Source of the DNA: Paenisporosarcina sp. HGH0030
GTDB lineage: Bacteria > Bacillota > Bacilli > Bacillales_A > Planococcaceae
Length of the DNA: 64,000 bases
Assembly: GCF_000411295.1 (NCBI RefSeq)
Contig: NZ_KE150421.1
Location: forward strand, 309,309 to 373,308
Direction of reading: 5' to 3'
Shown here piece after piece: positions 11,598 to 20,708 of the stretch. The notes beneath the pieces are model-generated. The model did no database searches. It was not told the DNA's origin and saw nothing but the letters and a program-made list of their open reading frames with translations. The stretch's first letter is position 1. Each line of letters starts with the position of its first letter. Both the position numbers and the translations under genes were made by a program.

Positions 11598-12053
11598 AGA
11601 CTGTGGACAAAGAAAAAAATGAGTGAATATAACTGTATACTATTGAAAAAGAGCCTATGCAAGAGAATGTTGATTTCCATTGTGGCGGACGCGTTTCGCG
11701 GGCACGGCTTCAGTCTCCTCGTCACTACGTTCCTGCGGGGTCTTCAGCTCGTGCTGTTCCCGCTGAAGTCGCCGCCTCCACTCCAATCAAAAGAAGTTGC
11801 TTCTGAAAGCGTGTTTCTGCAAAATATTTAAGTTAGAAGGTGGTTGGCTATTTCTGAAGACTCCTGCGGAAAAACGAAAAAAGCTAGACCCCACAGGCTC
11901 AGCTGTCATAGACAGCTGAACCGAGGAGGCTAGCGTTTCGTCCGCGGAAAGCGAAAGAAATAGCCGACCACAATCTTTTTCGATAGAGTGCAAAAAATAA
12001 GAACTCAATTTTTATACTTTTATATTAATTATTATTCTTTTGTCAACAAGCTG
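11598..12053 (+). mobile_element. MITE-like non-coding element, copy A
   Basis: About 456 bp, nearly identical to the reverse complement of 63420-63874. The ends form imperfect inverted repeats: CAGACTGTGGACAAAG at the left and CTTTTGTCAACAAGCTG at the right. The left part is GC-rich and self-complementary (about 11683-11780). The right part folds as a long hairpin whose outer arms are 11840-11854 and 11957-11971 (15 bp, one G-T pair). Open frames cross it on both strands, but none resembles a transposase. Probably mobilised in trans by a full IS elsewhere in the genome. Confidence 0.8.
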
Positions 12054-12079
12054 CACACATGTAAATGTGTGTTTTTTTT
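12054..12079 (+). terminator. Hairpin terminator right of MITE copy A
   Basis: CACACAT pairs perfectly with ATGTGTG over a GTAA loop, followed by eight or nine T. It is probably the original recD2 terminator, now about 500 bp from the gene. Confidence 0.8.
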
Positions 12080-12107
12080 GTTCTTTACCACCATATGATT
12101 GATTTAT

Positions 12108-12179
12108 CGTACATTTGCGCTAGCCGCGATCCGCATGAGCCAACAAGTATGAAAACCATATACTTGTGGGTCTTATTCT
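12108..12179 (+). repeat. Dispersed hairpin repeat, copy R1
   Basis: A segment containing TTGCGCTAGCC, GCATGAGCCAACAAGTATG and ATACTTGTGGGTCT. ACAAGTAT (12143-12150) pairs with ATACTTGT (12160-12167). It recurs inverted at 17675-17748 and in diverged form at 56997-57065. Confidence 0.85.
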
Positions 12180-12511
12180 CCGAAAGTGATGCTCCTGCGG
12201 TTACTCGTCGCAAAGAATATGGTCAAACCCCTTTGACCATATTCTTTCTTGCGGTATGCTAGTTGCAAATGAACTCTTCGTATTTAGGTTTTCTACAGTT
12301 GTTAATCATATTTTATTTGGTAAGGAATCTGCGCCAAAAACGTTTGCTACAGTTTCTGTTTCTGTTTCTGCATCGCTACGCTAGCTTCGAAACATGAAAG
12401 TGCGTTGCATCACTTGGAAAGTTTACATAGCTAAGCCTTTTTATTTTATAAGTCAATTTAGATAAACATCAATTAGCCGAGAAAATAAAATCTTAAAAGA
12501 GGGTGTGCATG
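12180..12511 (+). other. Intergenic stretch without a recognisable gene
   Basis: Contains GGTCAAA/TTTGACC with AGAATAT/ATATTCT arms (about 12220-12245), which form a hairpin, and a triple TTTCTG run near 12353. CTCCTGCGG followed by ACTC.TCGCAAA at about 12190 recurs at about 17605 on the same strand. I see no coding potential here. Confidence 0.6.
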
Positions 12512-13162
12512 ATGATAAAAGCAGTTATTTTCGATTTTTATGGGCTGATTATTGATACAGAGACGGTATGGTTTGAAGCATATAAGGAAGCGTTGTATCA
12601 ATTCGAGGTGAATTTGACCATTGAACAGTTTGCGTTAGTGATTGGTACTGATGATACCCTATTGGATAAATATATTGTGGACAATATAAAAGAGTTGTCC
12701 ACTATTTCTGAGGTCAGAGAATTGGCATCCCAACGATTTCACGAAAAGATTGGTCAGCCAATTTCAAGAGACGGTGTAGAAGATTATTTAATTGCAGCTA
12801 AAGAAGCGGGCCTTAAAATAGGATTGGCTTCCAGTTCAAAAAGAAGTTGGGTAGAAAATTTTTTAACTCAGCTTGGTATTCTTCATTATTTTGAAGTAAT
12901 CAAGACGAGAGATGATGTTTCAACTGTTAAACCAGATCCAGAACTTTACCTGCAAGCCATTGAATCATTGGGTGTGAAACCAGAGGAAGCTGTTGCTTTT
13001 GAGGATTCAATGAACGGTTTGAAGGCAGCACGTGGGGCAGGTTTGAAATGTGTGATTTTCCCAAATCCGGTAACAACCAATTTAGTATTTGAAGATTACA
13101 ATCTTAGGTTGTCCTCGATGGCAGATCAATCTTTGGATCTCCTTCTGAAAGAGTTACTATAG
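12512..13162 (+). CDS. HAD-superfamily hydrolase (beta-phosphoglucomutase/YhcW-like) with altered motif I
   Basis: A 216-residue HAD protein of subfamily I with an alpha-helical cap. Motif I reads FDFYGLIIDTET: Asp8 (nucleophile) is present but the usual second Asp at position 10 is Tyr. Motif II is GLASSSKRSW, motif III lysine is in VKPDPELY, and motif IV is VAFEDSMNGL, all phosphatase/mutase-like. In haloacid dehalogenases a Tyr does occupy this place, but their motif IV differs. ATG 12512 fits the ribosome site AGAGGGTG; in-frame starts at 12503 and 12509 are too close to it. It lies alone between a mobile element and the alaS leader and is not part of the usual recD2-alaS block, so it may be acquired. 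Substrate unknown. Confidence 0.85.
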   Translation: MIKAVIFDFYGLIIDTETVWFEAYKEALYQFEVNLTIEQFALVIGTDDTLLDKYIVDNIKELSTISEVRELASQRFHEKIGQPISRDGVEDYLIAAKEAGLKIGLASSSKRSWVENFLTQLGILHYFEVIKTRDDVSTVKPDPELYLQAIESLGVKPEEAVAFEDSMNGLKAARGAGLKCVIFPNPVTTNLVFEDYNLRLSSMADQSLDLLLKELL

Positions 13163-13238
13163 AAATAACAGCCTTTAACTCTCGTCAAGATGAAAATATT
13201 AAAATTGAGTAATTTGCATGCACTTAAATAAAAGTCAA

Positions 13239-13267
13239 TTGACACATGCGTAATTGTTTTTTATAAT
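13239..13267 (+). promoter_or_regulatory. SigA promoter of alaS
   Basis: Consensus TTGACA (13239-13244), 17-bp spacer, consensus TATAAT (13262-13267). It predicts a start near 13274, just before the T-box leader. Confidence 0.9.
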
Positions 13268-13273
13268 TCTAAC

Positions 13274-13508
13274 AAATGAATGAAAACGTTGATGGAGAAA
13301 GTACATTTGAGAAGCTTGCAAAAGAAAGAGGTTCCTTGGCTGAAAGAACCTTCAAGTGGATGTTATGGAAAGCTACTCCTGAGTGCAGCTAATCACTGCC
13401 GTAAGCCGCGTTAAGGCATAATCGAGAGACAGCAAATTCGTTTGCTGTAACTAGGGTGGTACCGCGAATTGAAGCCTTCGTCCCTTTTTTAGGGATGAGG
13501 GCTTTTTC
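13274..13508 (+). promoter_or_regulatory. T-box riboswitch (alanine) controlling alaS
   Basis: tRNA-sensing leader. The conserved T-box AGGGTGGTACCGCG is at 13453-13466. Upstream is a stem I region beginning GTTGATGGAGAAAGTA, and downstream is the terminator that the antiterminator competes with. The likely specifier codon is GCT (Ala) at 13372-13374, followed by the expected purine; this fits the downstream gene. Uncharged tRNA-Ala should stabilise the antiterminator and allow alaS transcription. Confidence 0.93.
13474..13507 (+). terminator. T-box terminator
   Basis: GCCTTCGTCCCT pairs (with G-T pairs) with AGGGATGAGGGC, then TTTTT. The 5' arm follows the T-box sequence directly. Confidence 0.9.
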
Positions 13509-13595
13509 TATTGTCTTAGCTTTAAGGACCAGCTCTTCCCCGTTGCGCCAGCAGGCTTCTTGACTCACGACTCAAAAGGTCAGTGTCTAGTTTTA

Positions 13596-13688
13596 CAGGC
13601 CAATCCGCTCTTAAGCTTCACATCTTCATTCGAAAACTCGTTTTCGGATTCAGATGCTCCAGCACCTGAGTCGGATTAGAGCGGCCTG
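13596..13688 (+). repeat. Large palindromic insert between T-box terminator and alaS
   Basis: Outer arms CAGGCC...GCTCT and AGAGCGGCCTG pair with a 5-nt bulge; inner arms CATCT...GAAAAC and GTTTTC...AGATG pair. It recalls the dispersed palindromic repeats of Bacillaceae (the flanking GTGTCTAG is a familiar edge). It adds about 240 nt of structured leader between the riboswitch and the alaS ribosome site. Confidence 0.7.
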
Positions 13689-13755
13689 TTCAACATTTCA
13701 TGGTGTCAAGCTGAATCAGCGCTTTATGCTTTTAAAATTGAAGGAGGAAAACTTG

Positions 13756-16383
13756 ATGAAAACTGCAGCAGAAATCCGTCGCATGTATTTAGACTTTTTC
13801 ATTGAAAAAGGTCATGCACTAGAACCAAGTGCACCACTTGTACCAATTAACGATAACTCACTACTTTGGATCAACAGTGGTGTGGCAACGTTGAAGAAAT
13901 ATTTTGATGGACGTGTAATTCCTGACAATCCACGCATCACGAATGCACAAAAATCAATTCGTACGAATGACATTGAAAATGTCGGTAAAACAGCTCGTCA
14001 TCATACATTCTTTGAGATGTTAGGAAACTTCTCGATCGGTGAATACTTTAAAAAAGAAGCGATTCACTGGGCTTGGGAATTTCTAACGGATAAGAAATGG
14101 ATCGGATTTGACCCGGAATTGTTATCGATCACAGTTCACCCAGAAGATGAAGAGGCATACGCAATCTGGCGCGACGAAATCGGAATTCCAGAAGCTCGCA
14201 TCATCCGCTTAGAAGGGAACTTCTGGGATATCGGAGAAGGTCCAAGTGGTCCAAACTCGGAAATTTTCTACGACCGTGGCGAGAGCTATGGCAACGACAT
14301 GACGGATCCGGAAATGTACCCAGGCGGAGAAAACGACCGTTACTTGGAAATCTGGAACTTGGTGTTCTCTGAATTCAACCATAACCCAGATCACACGTAT
14401 ACGCCGCTTCCAAAACAAAACATCGATACGGGTATGGGTCTTGAACGTATGGCATGTGTCGTGCAAAATGTACCAACGAACTTCGATACAGATCTATTCA
14501 TGCCGATCATTCGGAAAACCGAAGAAGTATCGGGTAAAACGTATGGCAATGGTGGTGCAGATGATTTAGCGTTTAAAGTCATTGCAGACCATACACGTAC
14601 GGTTGCTTTTGCAATTGGTGACGGGGCACTTCCTTCAAATGAAGGCCGCGGCTATGTATTGCGTCGATTATTACGCCGTGCAGTACGTTTTGGTAAAAAT
14701 CTAGGAATTGACCGTCCATTCATGTTCAACCTAGTACCGATTATTGGCGAAATCATGAAAGATTTCTATCCAGAAGTCGAAGCGAAACAAGAGTTCATTA
14801 TGCGCGTTATTAAAAATGAAGAAGAACGCTTCCACGAGACATTACAAGACGGCCTTGGCATTTTGTCTAATGTTATTTCAACGCAGCAAGCAGCTGGACT
14901 GTCAATCATTCCAGGAAGCGATGCTTTCCGTTTGTACGACACATACGGTTTCCCTGTCGAGTTGACGGAAGAATATGCAGAAGAAGTAGGCATGACCGTT
15001 GACCATGAAGGCTTCAAAGCTTCACTGGAAGCTCAGCGTACACGTGCTCGTTCAGCTCGTAAAGATGTTGATTCCATGCAGGTGCAGTCAGAAGTATTAG
15101 GGAATATTAAAGAAGAAAGTCAATTTATTGGTTACGATACAATGGGCGTTTCTTCAAAAGTTCTGGTTATTGTAAAAGACGGAGAGCTTGTCAAGCTTGC
15201 ACAAGAAGGCGATGAAGTAAAAGTCGTACTTGACCAAACGCCTTTCTATGCAGAAAGTGGCGGACAGATTGCCGATCACGGAACGATTGAAAATGATTTA
15301 TTCAAAGGATTTGTGAAAGATGTCCAAAAAGCACCAAATGGTCAAAATCTTCACACCCTAGTGATTGAATCAGGAGAGCTTTCAGTTGAAGCTGACGTAA
15401 CAGCAACAGTCGATCAGACAATGCGCAAATCAACGGTCAAAAACCATACAGCGACACATTTATTGCATCAAGCGTTAAAAGATGTGCTTGGAACACATGT
15501 TAATCAAGCAGGTTCTTACGTTGGTCCTGATCGCTTACGTTTTGACTTCTCTCATTTCGGTCAAGTAACAAAAGATGAATTGTTAACCATTGAACAACAA
15601 GTGAACGAGAAAATTTGGGAAGACATTCAAGTAGTTACAGGCTATCACGGTATCGATGAAGCGAAACAAATGGGTGCGATGGCACTGTTCGGTGAAAAAT
15701 ATGGCGATATCGTACGAGTCGTTTCAATTGATCAATACTCACTTGAACTTTGTGGTGGATGTCATGTAAGCAATACGTCACAAATCGGCTTCTTCAAGTT
15801 AGTAAGTGAAAGCGGAATTGGCGCAGGAACACGTCGTATCGAAGCAGTTACAGGCAAAGCCGCATACCAGCTTGTTAAGGAAGAAGAGAGTATCCTAGAA
15901 GAAGCAGCTGCAGCTTTGAAAGCAAATACAAAAGATGTAGTGGCTCGTGTTCAAGGCTTACAACAGGAACTTCGCCAAGTTCAACGTGAAAATGAATCAT
16001 TATCAGCAAAAATTGCAAATAGCCAAGCATCTTCCATTTTGGAGAAGGCTCAGCAAATTGATGGTGTAACGGTATTGTCTGCACGTGTTCAAGCAAAAGA
16101 CAACAACCAACTGCGTCAAATGATGGATGATTTAAAAACGAAGATGAATGAAGCGGTTATCGTCCTTGGAGCTTCAGAAGGCGACAAGGTAATGTTAATT
16201 GCTGGTGTCACAAGTGATTTATCAGGTGGAAAATATCATGCTGGAAATATCGTGAGAGTTGTTGCCGAACAGTGCGACGGCAAAGGTGGCGGTCGTCCCG
16301 ATATGGCAATGGCTGGTGCGAAAGATTCGTCGAAACTTGATGGAGCTTTACAATCTGTGTATGATTATGTCAAATCCGTTTAA
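13756..16383 (+). CDS. alaS: Alanyl-tRNA synthetase
   Basis: Charges tRNA-Ala and edits mischarged Ser and Gly. The 875-residue protein has the class II core ([18 protein letters not shown]; motif 2 near [17 protein letters not shown]), the editing domain with [11 protein letters not shown] and the zinc ligand segment ELCGGCHV, a coiled-coil region, and the C-terminal DHHA1 domain with [13 protein letters not shown]. Start ATG 13756 follows AAGGAGG at ideal spacing; the frame is open about 100 bp further upstream but that part is leader. Controlled by the T-box at 13274. Confidence 0.98.
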   Translation: MKTAAEIRRMYLDFFIEKGHALEPSAPLVPINDNSLLWINSGVATLKKYFDGRVIPDNPRITNAQKSIRTNDIENVGKTARHHTFFEMLGNFSIGEYFKKEAIHWAWEFLTDKKWIGFDPELLSITVHPEDEEAYAIWRDEIGIPEARIIRLEGNFWDIGEGPSGPNSEIFYDRGESYGNDMTDPEMYPGGENDRYLEIWNLVFSEFNHNPDHTYTPLPKQNIDTGMGLERMACVVQNVPTNFDTDLFMPIIRKTEEVSGKTYGNGGADDLAFKVIADHTRTVAFAIGDGALPSNEGRGYVLRRLLRRAVRFGKNLGIDRPFMFNLVPIIGEIMKDFYPEVEAKQEFIMRVIKNEEERFHETLQDGLGILSNVISTQQAAGLSIIPGSDAFRLYDTYGFPVELTEEYAEEVGMTVDHEGFKASLEAQRTRARSARKDVDSMQVQSEVLGNIKEESQFIGYDTMGVSSKVLVIVKDGELVKLAQEGDEVKVVLDQTPFYAESGGQIADHGTIENDLFKGFVKDVQKAPNGQNLHTLVIESGELSVEADVTATVDQTMRKSTVKNHTATHLLHQALKDVLGTHVNQAGSYVGPDRLRFDFSHFGQVTKDELLTIEQQVNEKIWEDIQVVTGYHGIDEAKQMGAMALFGEKYGDIVRVVSIDQYSLELCGGCHVSNTSQIGFFKLVSESGIGAGTRRIEAVTGKAAYQLVKEEESILEEAAAALKANTKDVVARVQGLQQELRQVQRENESLSAKIANSQASSILEKAQQIDGVTVLSARVQAKDNNQLRQMMDDLKTKMNEAVIVLGASEGDKVMLIAGVTSDLSGGKYHAGNIVRVVAEQCDGKGGGRPDMAMAGAKDSSKLDGALQSVYDYVKSV

Positions 16384-16473
16384 TAAAAAGTTGAAATCGG
16401 TTATACTTAACAAGTAACAAAAATATGCTTGTACAAGACAATCAGATTTTACTCCGAAAGCGAGGTGCTGATC

Positions 16474-16740
16474 ATGAGTTCATTTGACAAGACAATGAAG
16501 TTTAATTTTCCGGAAGAGTCCATGGAACAAGAAGTGAAGCAAGTTATGCTTCATGTCCATTCGGCGCTTGAAGAGAAAGGGTATAACCCAATCAATCAAA
16601 TTGTCGGCTACTTACTTTCGGGTGATCCGGCATATATTCCTCGCCACCAGGATGCACGAAATTTAATCCGTAAGCTTGAACGTGATGAAATCTTAGAAGA
16701 ACTTGTAAAGTTCTACATCAAGAAGAATAACGAGGCATAA
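16474..16740 (+). CDS. IreB family (UPF0297/YrzL) regulatory phosphoprotein
   Basis: An 88-residue protein of the UPF0297 family. In Enterococcus the homologue IreB is a substrate of the IreK Ser/Thr kinase and affects cephalosporin resistance; its role in spore formers is not settled. Family signatures visible are [24 protein letters not shown] and [24 protein letters not shown] 16474 has GAGGTG upstream. It is followed 3 bp later by ruvX and then the DUF1292 gene, the standard Firmicute trio. Confidence 0.93.
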   Translation: MSSFDKTMKFNFPEESMEQEVKQVMLHVHSALEEKGYNPINQIVGYLLSGDPAYIPRHQDARNLIRKLERDEILEELVKFYIKKNNEA

Positions 16741-16743
16741 GTT

Positions 16744-17169
16744 ATGAGAGTAATGGGCTTGGACGTTGGGACGAAAACAGTAGGTGTTGCAATCAGTGAC
16801 GCTTTCGGTTGGACCGCCCAAGGGATCGAAACCATCAAAATTGATGAAGCAAATGAAAAATTCGGATTAGAACGTATTGCCGAGTTGATGAAGTTGCACG
16901 AAGTATCATCGTTTGTGGTAGGATATCCAAAAAACATGAACAATTCGATTGGACCACGTGCCGAAGCGTCTGAACGCTACGCGGAATTATTACGTCAAAC
17001 GTTTGAAAAACCCGTTTATCTTTGGGATGAACGCTTAACGACATCCGCTGCGGAAAAAATGCTTATCAGTGCTGACGTCAGTCGGAAAAAACGTAAAGAA
17101 GTCATTGATAAAATGGCTGCAGTTATGATTTTACAAGGCTATCTAGATAGTCAATCTATTAAGAGGTGA
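16744..17169 (+). CDS. ruvX: Putative pre-16S rRNA nuclease / Holliday junction resolvase YqgF (RuvX)
   Basis: RNase H-fold nuclease of 141 residues. The first acidic motif is [15 protein letters not shown], the second is [19 protein letters not shown], and [14 protein letters not shown] supplies the remaining family motif. In E. coli YqgF processes the 5' end of 16S rRNA; a junction-resolving role has been proposed for the family. It lies between the IreB-like gene and the DUF1292 gene with gaps under 7 bp, so they are cotranscribed. Confidence 0.93.
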   Translation: MRVMGLDVGTKTVGVAISDAFGWTAQGIETIKIDEANEKFGLERIAELMKLHEVSSFVVGYPKNMNNSIGPRAEASERYAELLRQTFEKPVYLWDERLTTSAAEKMLISADVSRKKRKEVIDKMAAVMILQGYLDSQSIKR

Positions 17170-17175
17170 TTACCC

Positions 17176-17469
17176 ATGGACCACGGACAACAAAATATTA
17201 CAGTTGTAGATGACAACGGTAACGAACAACTATGTGAAGTACTATTTACATTTGAATCAGAAGAATTCAGCAAATCTTACGTTCTTTACTACCCATTGGG
17301 TGCTGAAGAAGACGAGAACGAAGAAATCGAAATTCATGCTTCTGCTTTCACACCATCTGAAGACGGTAAAGACGGCGAATTAATGCCGATCGAGTCAGAC
17401 GAAGAGTGGGCAATGATCGAAGAAATGTTAAACACTTTCTTGGAAGAGGAAGAAGAAGACGAAGAATAG
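17176..17469 (+). CDS. UPF0473/DUF1292 family protein (YrzB-like)
   Basis: A 97-residue, very acidic protein: about a third of the residues are Asp or Glu and it ends in a run of Glu and Asp. It starts [18 protein letters not shown] and carries [11 protein letters not shown] and EIHASAFTP, typical of DUF1292. Function unknown. It is the last gene of the alaS-downstream cluster, followed by a terminator at 17481. Confidence 0.92.
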   Translation: MDHGQQNITVVDDNGNEQLCEVLFTFESEEFSKSYVLYYPLGAEEDENEEIEIHASAFTPSEDGKDGELMPIESDEEWAMIEEMLNTFLEEEEEDEE

Positions 17470-17480
17470 AAATTATTTCA

Positions 17481-17522
17481 AAACACAGCATGCTTCCCTT
17501 ATGGGACAGGCTGTGTTTTTTT
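17481..17522 (+). terminator. Terminator after the DUF1292 gene
   Basis: AAACACAGC (17481-17489) pairs with GCTGTGTTT (17510-17518), followed by more T. Confidence 0.85.
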
Positions 17523-17674
17523 ATTTGTTCAGTTAGCTAAACTGTTGCAAACAAGACGCCTTGCATGCAAAGGAACGAAGGTTAAAAACGCCACGTCCTA
17601 CTCCTGCGGTAACTCTTCGCAAAAAAAATTGTGGCAACACCTTTATGACCCACTTCATGAGGGCCTAAGCGTGA
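17523..17674 (+). other. Intergenic stretch, no gene seen
   Basis: Contains a CTCCTGCGGTAACTCTTCGCAAA motif (about 17602-17624) shared with about 12190-12213, next to but in a different relative orientation from the dispersed hairpin repeat. No coding or RNA gene is recognised. Confidence 0.55.
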
Positions 17675-17748
17675 AGAATGAGACCCACAAGTATGTGGTT
17701 TTCATACTTGTTGGCTCATACTGAACATGTGGCTAGTGCAAAATTACG
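17675..17748 (-). repeat. Dispersed hairpin repeat, copy R2 (inverted)
   Basis: Reverse complement of the R1 pattern: AGACCCACAAGTATGTGG, then CATACTTGTTGGCTCAT and GGCTAGTGCAAAATTACG. ACAAGTATGTGG and CATACTTGT form the hairpin. Confidence 0.85.
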
Positions 17749-17805
17749 ATAGTAGAGTTGGAAATGAAAGCACGAAACATATTAGTAGAGAAAGCGTTCC
17801 TATTA

Positions 17806-17837
17806 GGCAGAATGATGAATATACATTCTGCCTTTTT
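17806..17837 (+). terminator. Hairpin terminator upstream of mltG
   Basis: GGCAGAATG pairs with CATTCTGCC, then TTTTT. It shields mltG from upstream transcription, though no full gene ends just before it. A TATAAT sits at 17857-17862. Confidence 0.75.
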
Positions 17838-17888
17838 CTTTTGTCTAAATATCTTGTATAATAAATGTCAGATAGAGGGGGGTAACCC

Positions 17889-19007
17889 GTGGAAAACGAA
17901 ACAAAAAAAGATATTATGTTTAATCGTATGAAAGAAAAGAAAAAAGAAGTGAAAATTGTCAGACGTATCGTGCTTGCAATTGTTCTTATTGTATTGATTG
18001 GTGGAGGAATAACTGCTTACAGTGGATACAAATATGTAAAAAGCGCATTGCAGCCAGTTGATGAAAAATCGGAAGAAATCATTCCAGTCAAAGTCGAAAT
18101 TGGTTCGAACCTCGATTCGATTGCAGCGCTACTCGAAAAAAAAGGAATCATTAAAGATGCGCGGATCTTCAAATATTATGCGAAGTTCAATAATGAATCA
18201 GATTTCCAAGCGGGTGATTATGGCCTAAGCAAATCTATGACATTAGACGAATTAATCGAGAGTTTGAAAACTGGTAAAGTATACAGAGAACCAGTCTTCT
18301 CGATGACGATTCCAGAAGGACGCACCCTGGAAGAAATAGCTGCGAGAGTTGAAGAAAAAACATCGTATACGTCGAAGGAGTTTATGGACCTGGTGACAAA
18401 CCCGGATTTCATTGATCAAATGATTGGCAAATACCCAACCATTTTATCAGATGAAATTAAAGGGCCAGATTTACGCCACGCATTGGAAGGCTATTTATTC
18501 CCAGCGACCTATGCGTATTATGAAGAAAAACCTTCATTGGAATCCATCGTAGATCAGATGTTGAAAAAGACAGCAAACGTCTTAACACCTTACACAGAAG
18601 TCCTTGCAGAGAAGCAAAAGTCTGTACACTGGTTGATGACATTTGCCTCATTGCTTGAAGAAGAAGCGACAGCTGATACTGACCGTGAAATGATTGCAAG
18701 TGTTTTCAATAACCGTATGAAAGAGAAAATGCCTTTACAAACAGACCCAACAGTTCTATATGCACTTGGTGAACATAAGGACCGAGTATTATATAATGAT
18801 TTAGAAATTGATCATCCATACAATACGTATAAAATTCAAGGATTGCCTCCAGGTCCGATTTCTAATCCTGGAACCCAGTCCATTGAAGCCGTACTGAATG
18901 CACCGGAATCCGAGAACTTTTATTTCCTTGCTGATAAAGAAGGAGTCAATCATTTCTCGAAAACGTATGACGAGCATTTAGCAAAAATTGAACAATATTT
19001 ACGTTAA
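17889..19007 (+). CDS. mltG: Endolytic murein transglycosylase MltG (YrrL-like)
   Basis: Membrane-anchored lytic transglycosylase that cuts nascent peptidoglycan strands. The 372-residue protein has one N-terminal membrane helix (about residues 26-47) with a basic cytoplasmic tail and a LysM-like segment following. The catalytic domain shows FASLLEEEATAD (active-site Glu), then SVFNNRMKEKMPLQTDPTVLYA and QGLPPGPISNPG, hallmarks of the family. The GTG start has a strong site (GAGGGGGG). Transcribed from its own region after a terminator. Confidence 0.95.
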   Translation: MENETKKDIMFNRMKEKKKEVKIVRRIVLAIVLIVLIGGGITAYSGYKYVKSALQPVDEKSEEIIPVKVEIGSNLDSIAALLEKKGIIKDARIFKYYAKFNNESDFQAGDYGLSKSMTLDELIESLKTGKVYREPVFSMTIPEGRTLEEIAARVEEKTSYTSKEFMDLVTNPDFIDQMIGKYPTILSDEIKGPDLRHALEGYLFPATYAYYEEKPSLESIVDQMLKKTANVLTPYTEVLAEKQKSVHWLMTFASLLEEEATADTDREMIASVFNNRMKEKMPLQTDPTVLYALGEHKDRVLYNDLEIDHPYNTYKIQGLPPGPISNPGTQSIEAVLNAPESENFYFLADKEGVNHFSKTYDEHLAKIEQYLR

Positions 19008-19036
19008 TCGTGACAAGATTGTCACCATTATCACTG

Positions 19037-19071
19037 AAAGAAGGGAAGGCTATCGCTTTCCTTCTTTTTTT
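19037..19071 (+). terminator. Terminator of mltG
   Basis: AAAGAAGG pairs with CCTTCTTT, followed by T residues. Confidence 0.8.
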
Positions 19072-19120
19072 ATGATAAGATGGGGTGTAATTTTTGTGCG
19101 TTAAAGGAGTTAAACTGGAA

Positions 19121-19756
19121 ATGAAAACTTCACAATCCTACATTACTTCACATATTAAGCAACGCCCTGTTTTACTGTCGAATATGGAACAATTCGCTAA
19201 AGAACAACATATTCCAATCATGGAAATTGTGGCGATTGAATCACTTCTTCAATTTCTTCGACTGCAACAGCCGAAATCCATTTTGGAAATCGGTTCGGCC
19301 ATTGGGTATTCAGCCATTCGCATGGCTTTGACTCTACCTGAAACAGTAATGACGACAATTGAAAAAGATGAGGGCCGTTTTCAATTGGCTTCTACCTACA
19401 TAAAACAGGCTGAATTGACCGAACGAATTCAACTTTTACACGGCGATGCACTGGAAATCGATATAAACCATTTTAAACTTGGTCAGTATGATGCGCTATT
19501 CATTGATGCTGCAAAAGGTCAATATCAACGATTTTTTGACAAGTATTCACCACTCGTTCCTAGCGGTGGTGTTATTTATTGTGATAACATGCTGATGCAC
19601 GGTTTTACGGAAATTGATATTCAAGATGTGCCTAGAAGAAAACGAACGATGGTCCGTAATTTGCAACAATTTACGACCTGGCTGATGAATCACGAAGAAT
19701 ATGAAACATCATTCCTGCCTATTGGTGATGGCATTACGATTAGTATAAAGAGGTGA
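19121..19756 (+). CDS. trmR: tRNA 5-hydroxyuridine methyltransferase (TrmR/YrrM)
   Basis: SAM-dependent O-methyltransferase that turns 5-hydroxyuridine at tRNA position 34 into 5-methoxyuridine. The 211-residue protein has the SAM motif ILEIGSAIGYSAIRMA, acidic motif TTIEKDEGR, and YDALFIDAAKGQYQRFF, close to Bacillus YrrM. I chose ATG 19121, with AAGGAG 11 bp upstream; a TTG at 19094 is possible but lacks a site. It is directly followed by trhP1 and trhP2, which make its substrate, so substrate supply and methylation are encoded together. Confidence 0.92.
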   Translation: MKTSQSYITSHIKQRPVLLSNMEQFAKEQHIPIMEIVAIESLLQFLRLQQPKSILEIGSAIGYSAIRMALTLPETVMTTIEKDEGRFQLASTYIKQAELTERIQLLHGDALEIDINHFKLGQYDALFIDAAKGQYQRFFDKYSPLVPSGGVIYCDNMLMHGFTEIDIQDVPRRKRTMVRNLQQFTTWLMNHEEYETSFLPIGDGITISIKR

Positions 19757-19761
19757 CTCGC

Positions 19762-20691
19762 TTGAAAAAACCAGAATTACTTGTAACTCCGCAGTCTGTA
19801 GAACATTTACAACAATTGATAGACGCTGGAGCAGACGCATTTTTAATTGGGGAACAACGATTTGGTCTGCGATTAGCAGGTGAGTTTACAATTGGTGATA
19901 TTGAAAAATCAGTTACACTCGCTCACGCTGCGAACAAAAAAGTATATGTGGCAATGAACGCGCTCTATCATAATGAGCGTGTCGAAGCATTAGGTCCATA
20001 TATGGAACAACTGGCTTCATTCGGAGTGGATGGCATTACGTTCGGTGATCCAGCTGTTGTCATGGCGAAACGTGAAACAGGTATCGAAATTCCACTTCAC
20101 TGGAATACCGAAACGACTGCAACAAACTGGTTCACTGCTAACTATTGGGGGAAACGCGGTGCCAATCGAGCTGTGCTGGCGAGAGAGTTAAGCATGGAAG
20201 AAGTCATTGAAATTAAAGAAAACGCAGAAGTTGCTGTAGAAGTGCAAGTTCATGGTATGACTTGTATGTTCCAATCGAAGCGTTCATTGCTTGGAAACTA
20301 TTTCTTGTATCAAGACAAAGCGATGGAAATTGAAAATCGTGCGAACAACAAAAACATGTTTTTACATGATAAAGAACGCCACAATAAATATCCGATTTAT
20401 GAGGATGCTAACGGGACGCATATTTTTAGTCCAAACGACATGTGTATTATTGATGAGTTGAACGAGCTCATTGACGCTGGTGTTGATTCGTTTAAAATTG
20501 ATGGTGTATTGCAAGAGGCAGACTATGTAACGAAAGTGACTAGTCTTTATCGTCAAGCGATTGATGCGTATATGGTCTCACCAGAAACGTACGATCAAAT
20601 TAAAGATGAATTATTAACGGAAATTGAAGAAATGCAACCGTCACTTCGACCACTCGATACCGGCTTCTTCTTCAAAGAAACCGTGTATTAA
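19762..20691 (+). CDS. trhP1: tRNA hydroxylation protein P1 (U32 peptidase family, YrrN-like)
   Basis: Partner in prephenate-dependent 5-hydroxylation of tRNA U34. The 309-residue protein has the U32 fold: PELLVTPQSVEHLQQLIDAGADAFLIGEQRFGLR at the N terminus, the segment EVQVHGMTCMFQSKRSLLGNYF, and DSFKIDGVLQEADYV. TTG 19762 is set by AGAGGTGA; an overlapping GTG at 19753 would sit inside the ribosome site. Lies between trmR and trhP2. The old name 'peptidase U32' does not mean protease activity. Confidence 0.92.
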   Translation: MKKPELLVTPQSVEHLQQLIDAGADAFLIGEQRFGLRLAGEFTIGDIEKSVTLAHAANKKVYVAMNALYHNERVEALGPYMEQLASFGVDGITFGDPAVVMAKRETGIEIPLHWNTETTATNWFTANYWGKRGANRAVLARELSMEEVIEIKENAEVAVEVQVHGMTCMFQSKRSLLGNYFLYQDKAMEIENRANNKNMFLHDKERHNKYPIYEDANGTHIFSPNDMCIIDELNELIDAGVDSFKIDGVLQEADYVTKVTSLYRQAIDAYMVSPETYDQIKDELLTEIEEMQPSLRPLDTGFFFKETVY

Positions 20692-20708
20692 GGAAGGGGA
20701 GAATCAGC

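Noticed and set aside
11544..11831. Open frame of 95 codons over MITE copy A (also 63665-63853 minus, 11787-12008 minus, 63465-63728 plus)
   Set aside because: They are readings of a palindromic non-coding repeat present twice; no ribosome site and no protein resemblance.
13654..13755. N-terminal extension of alaS
   Set aside because: Lies in the palindromic leader; ATG 13756 has the ribosome site and the family start.
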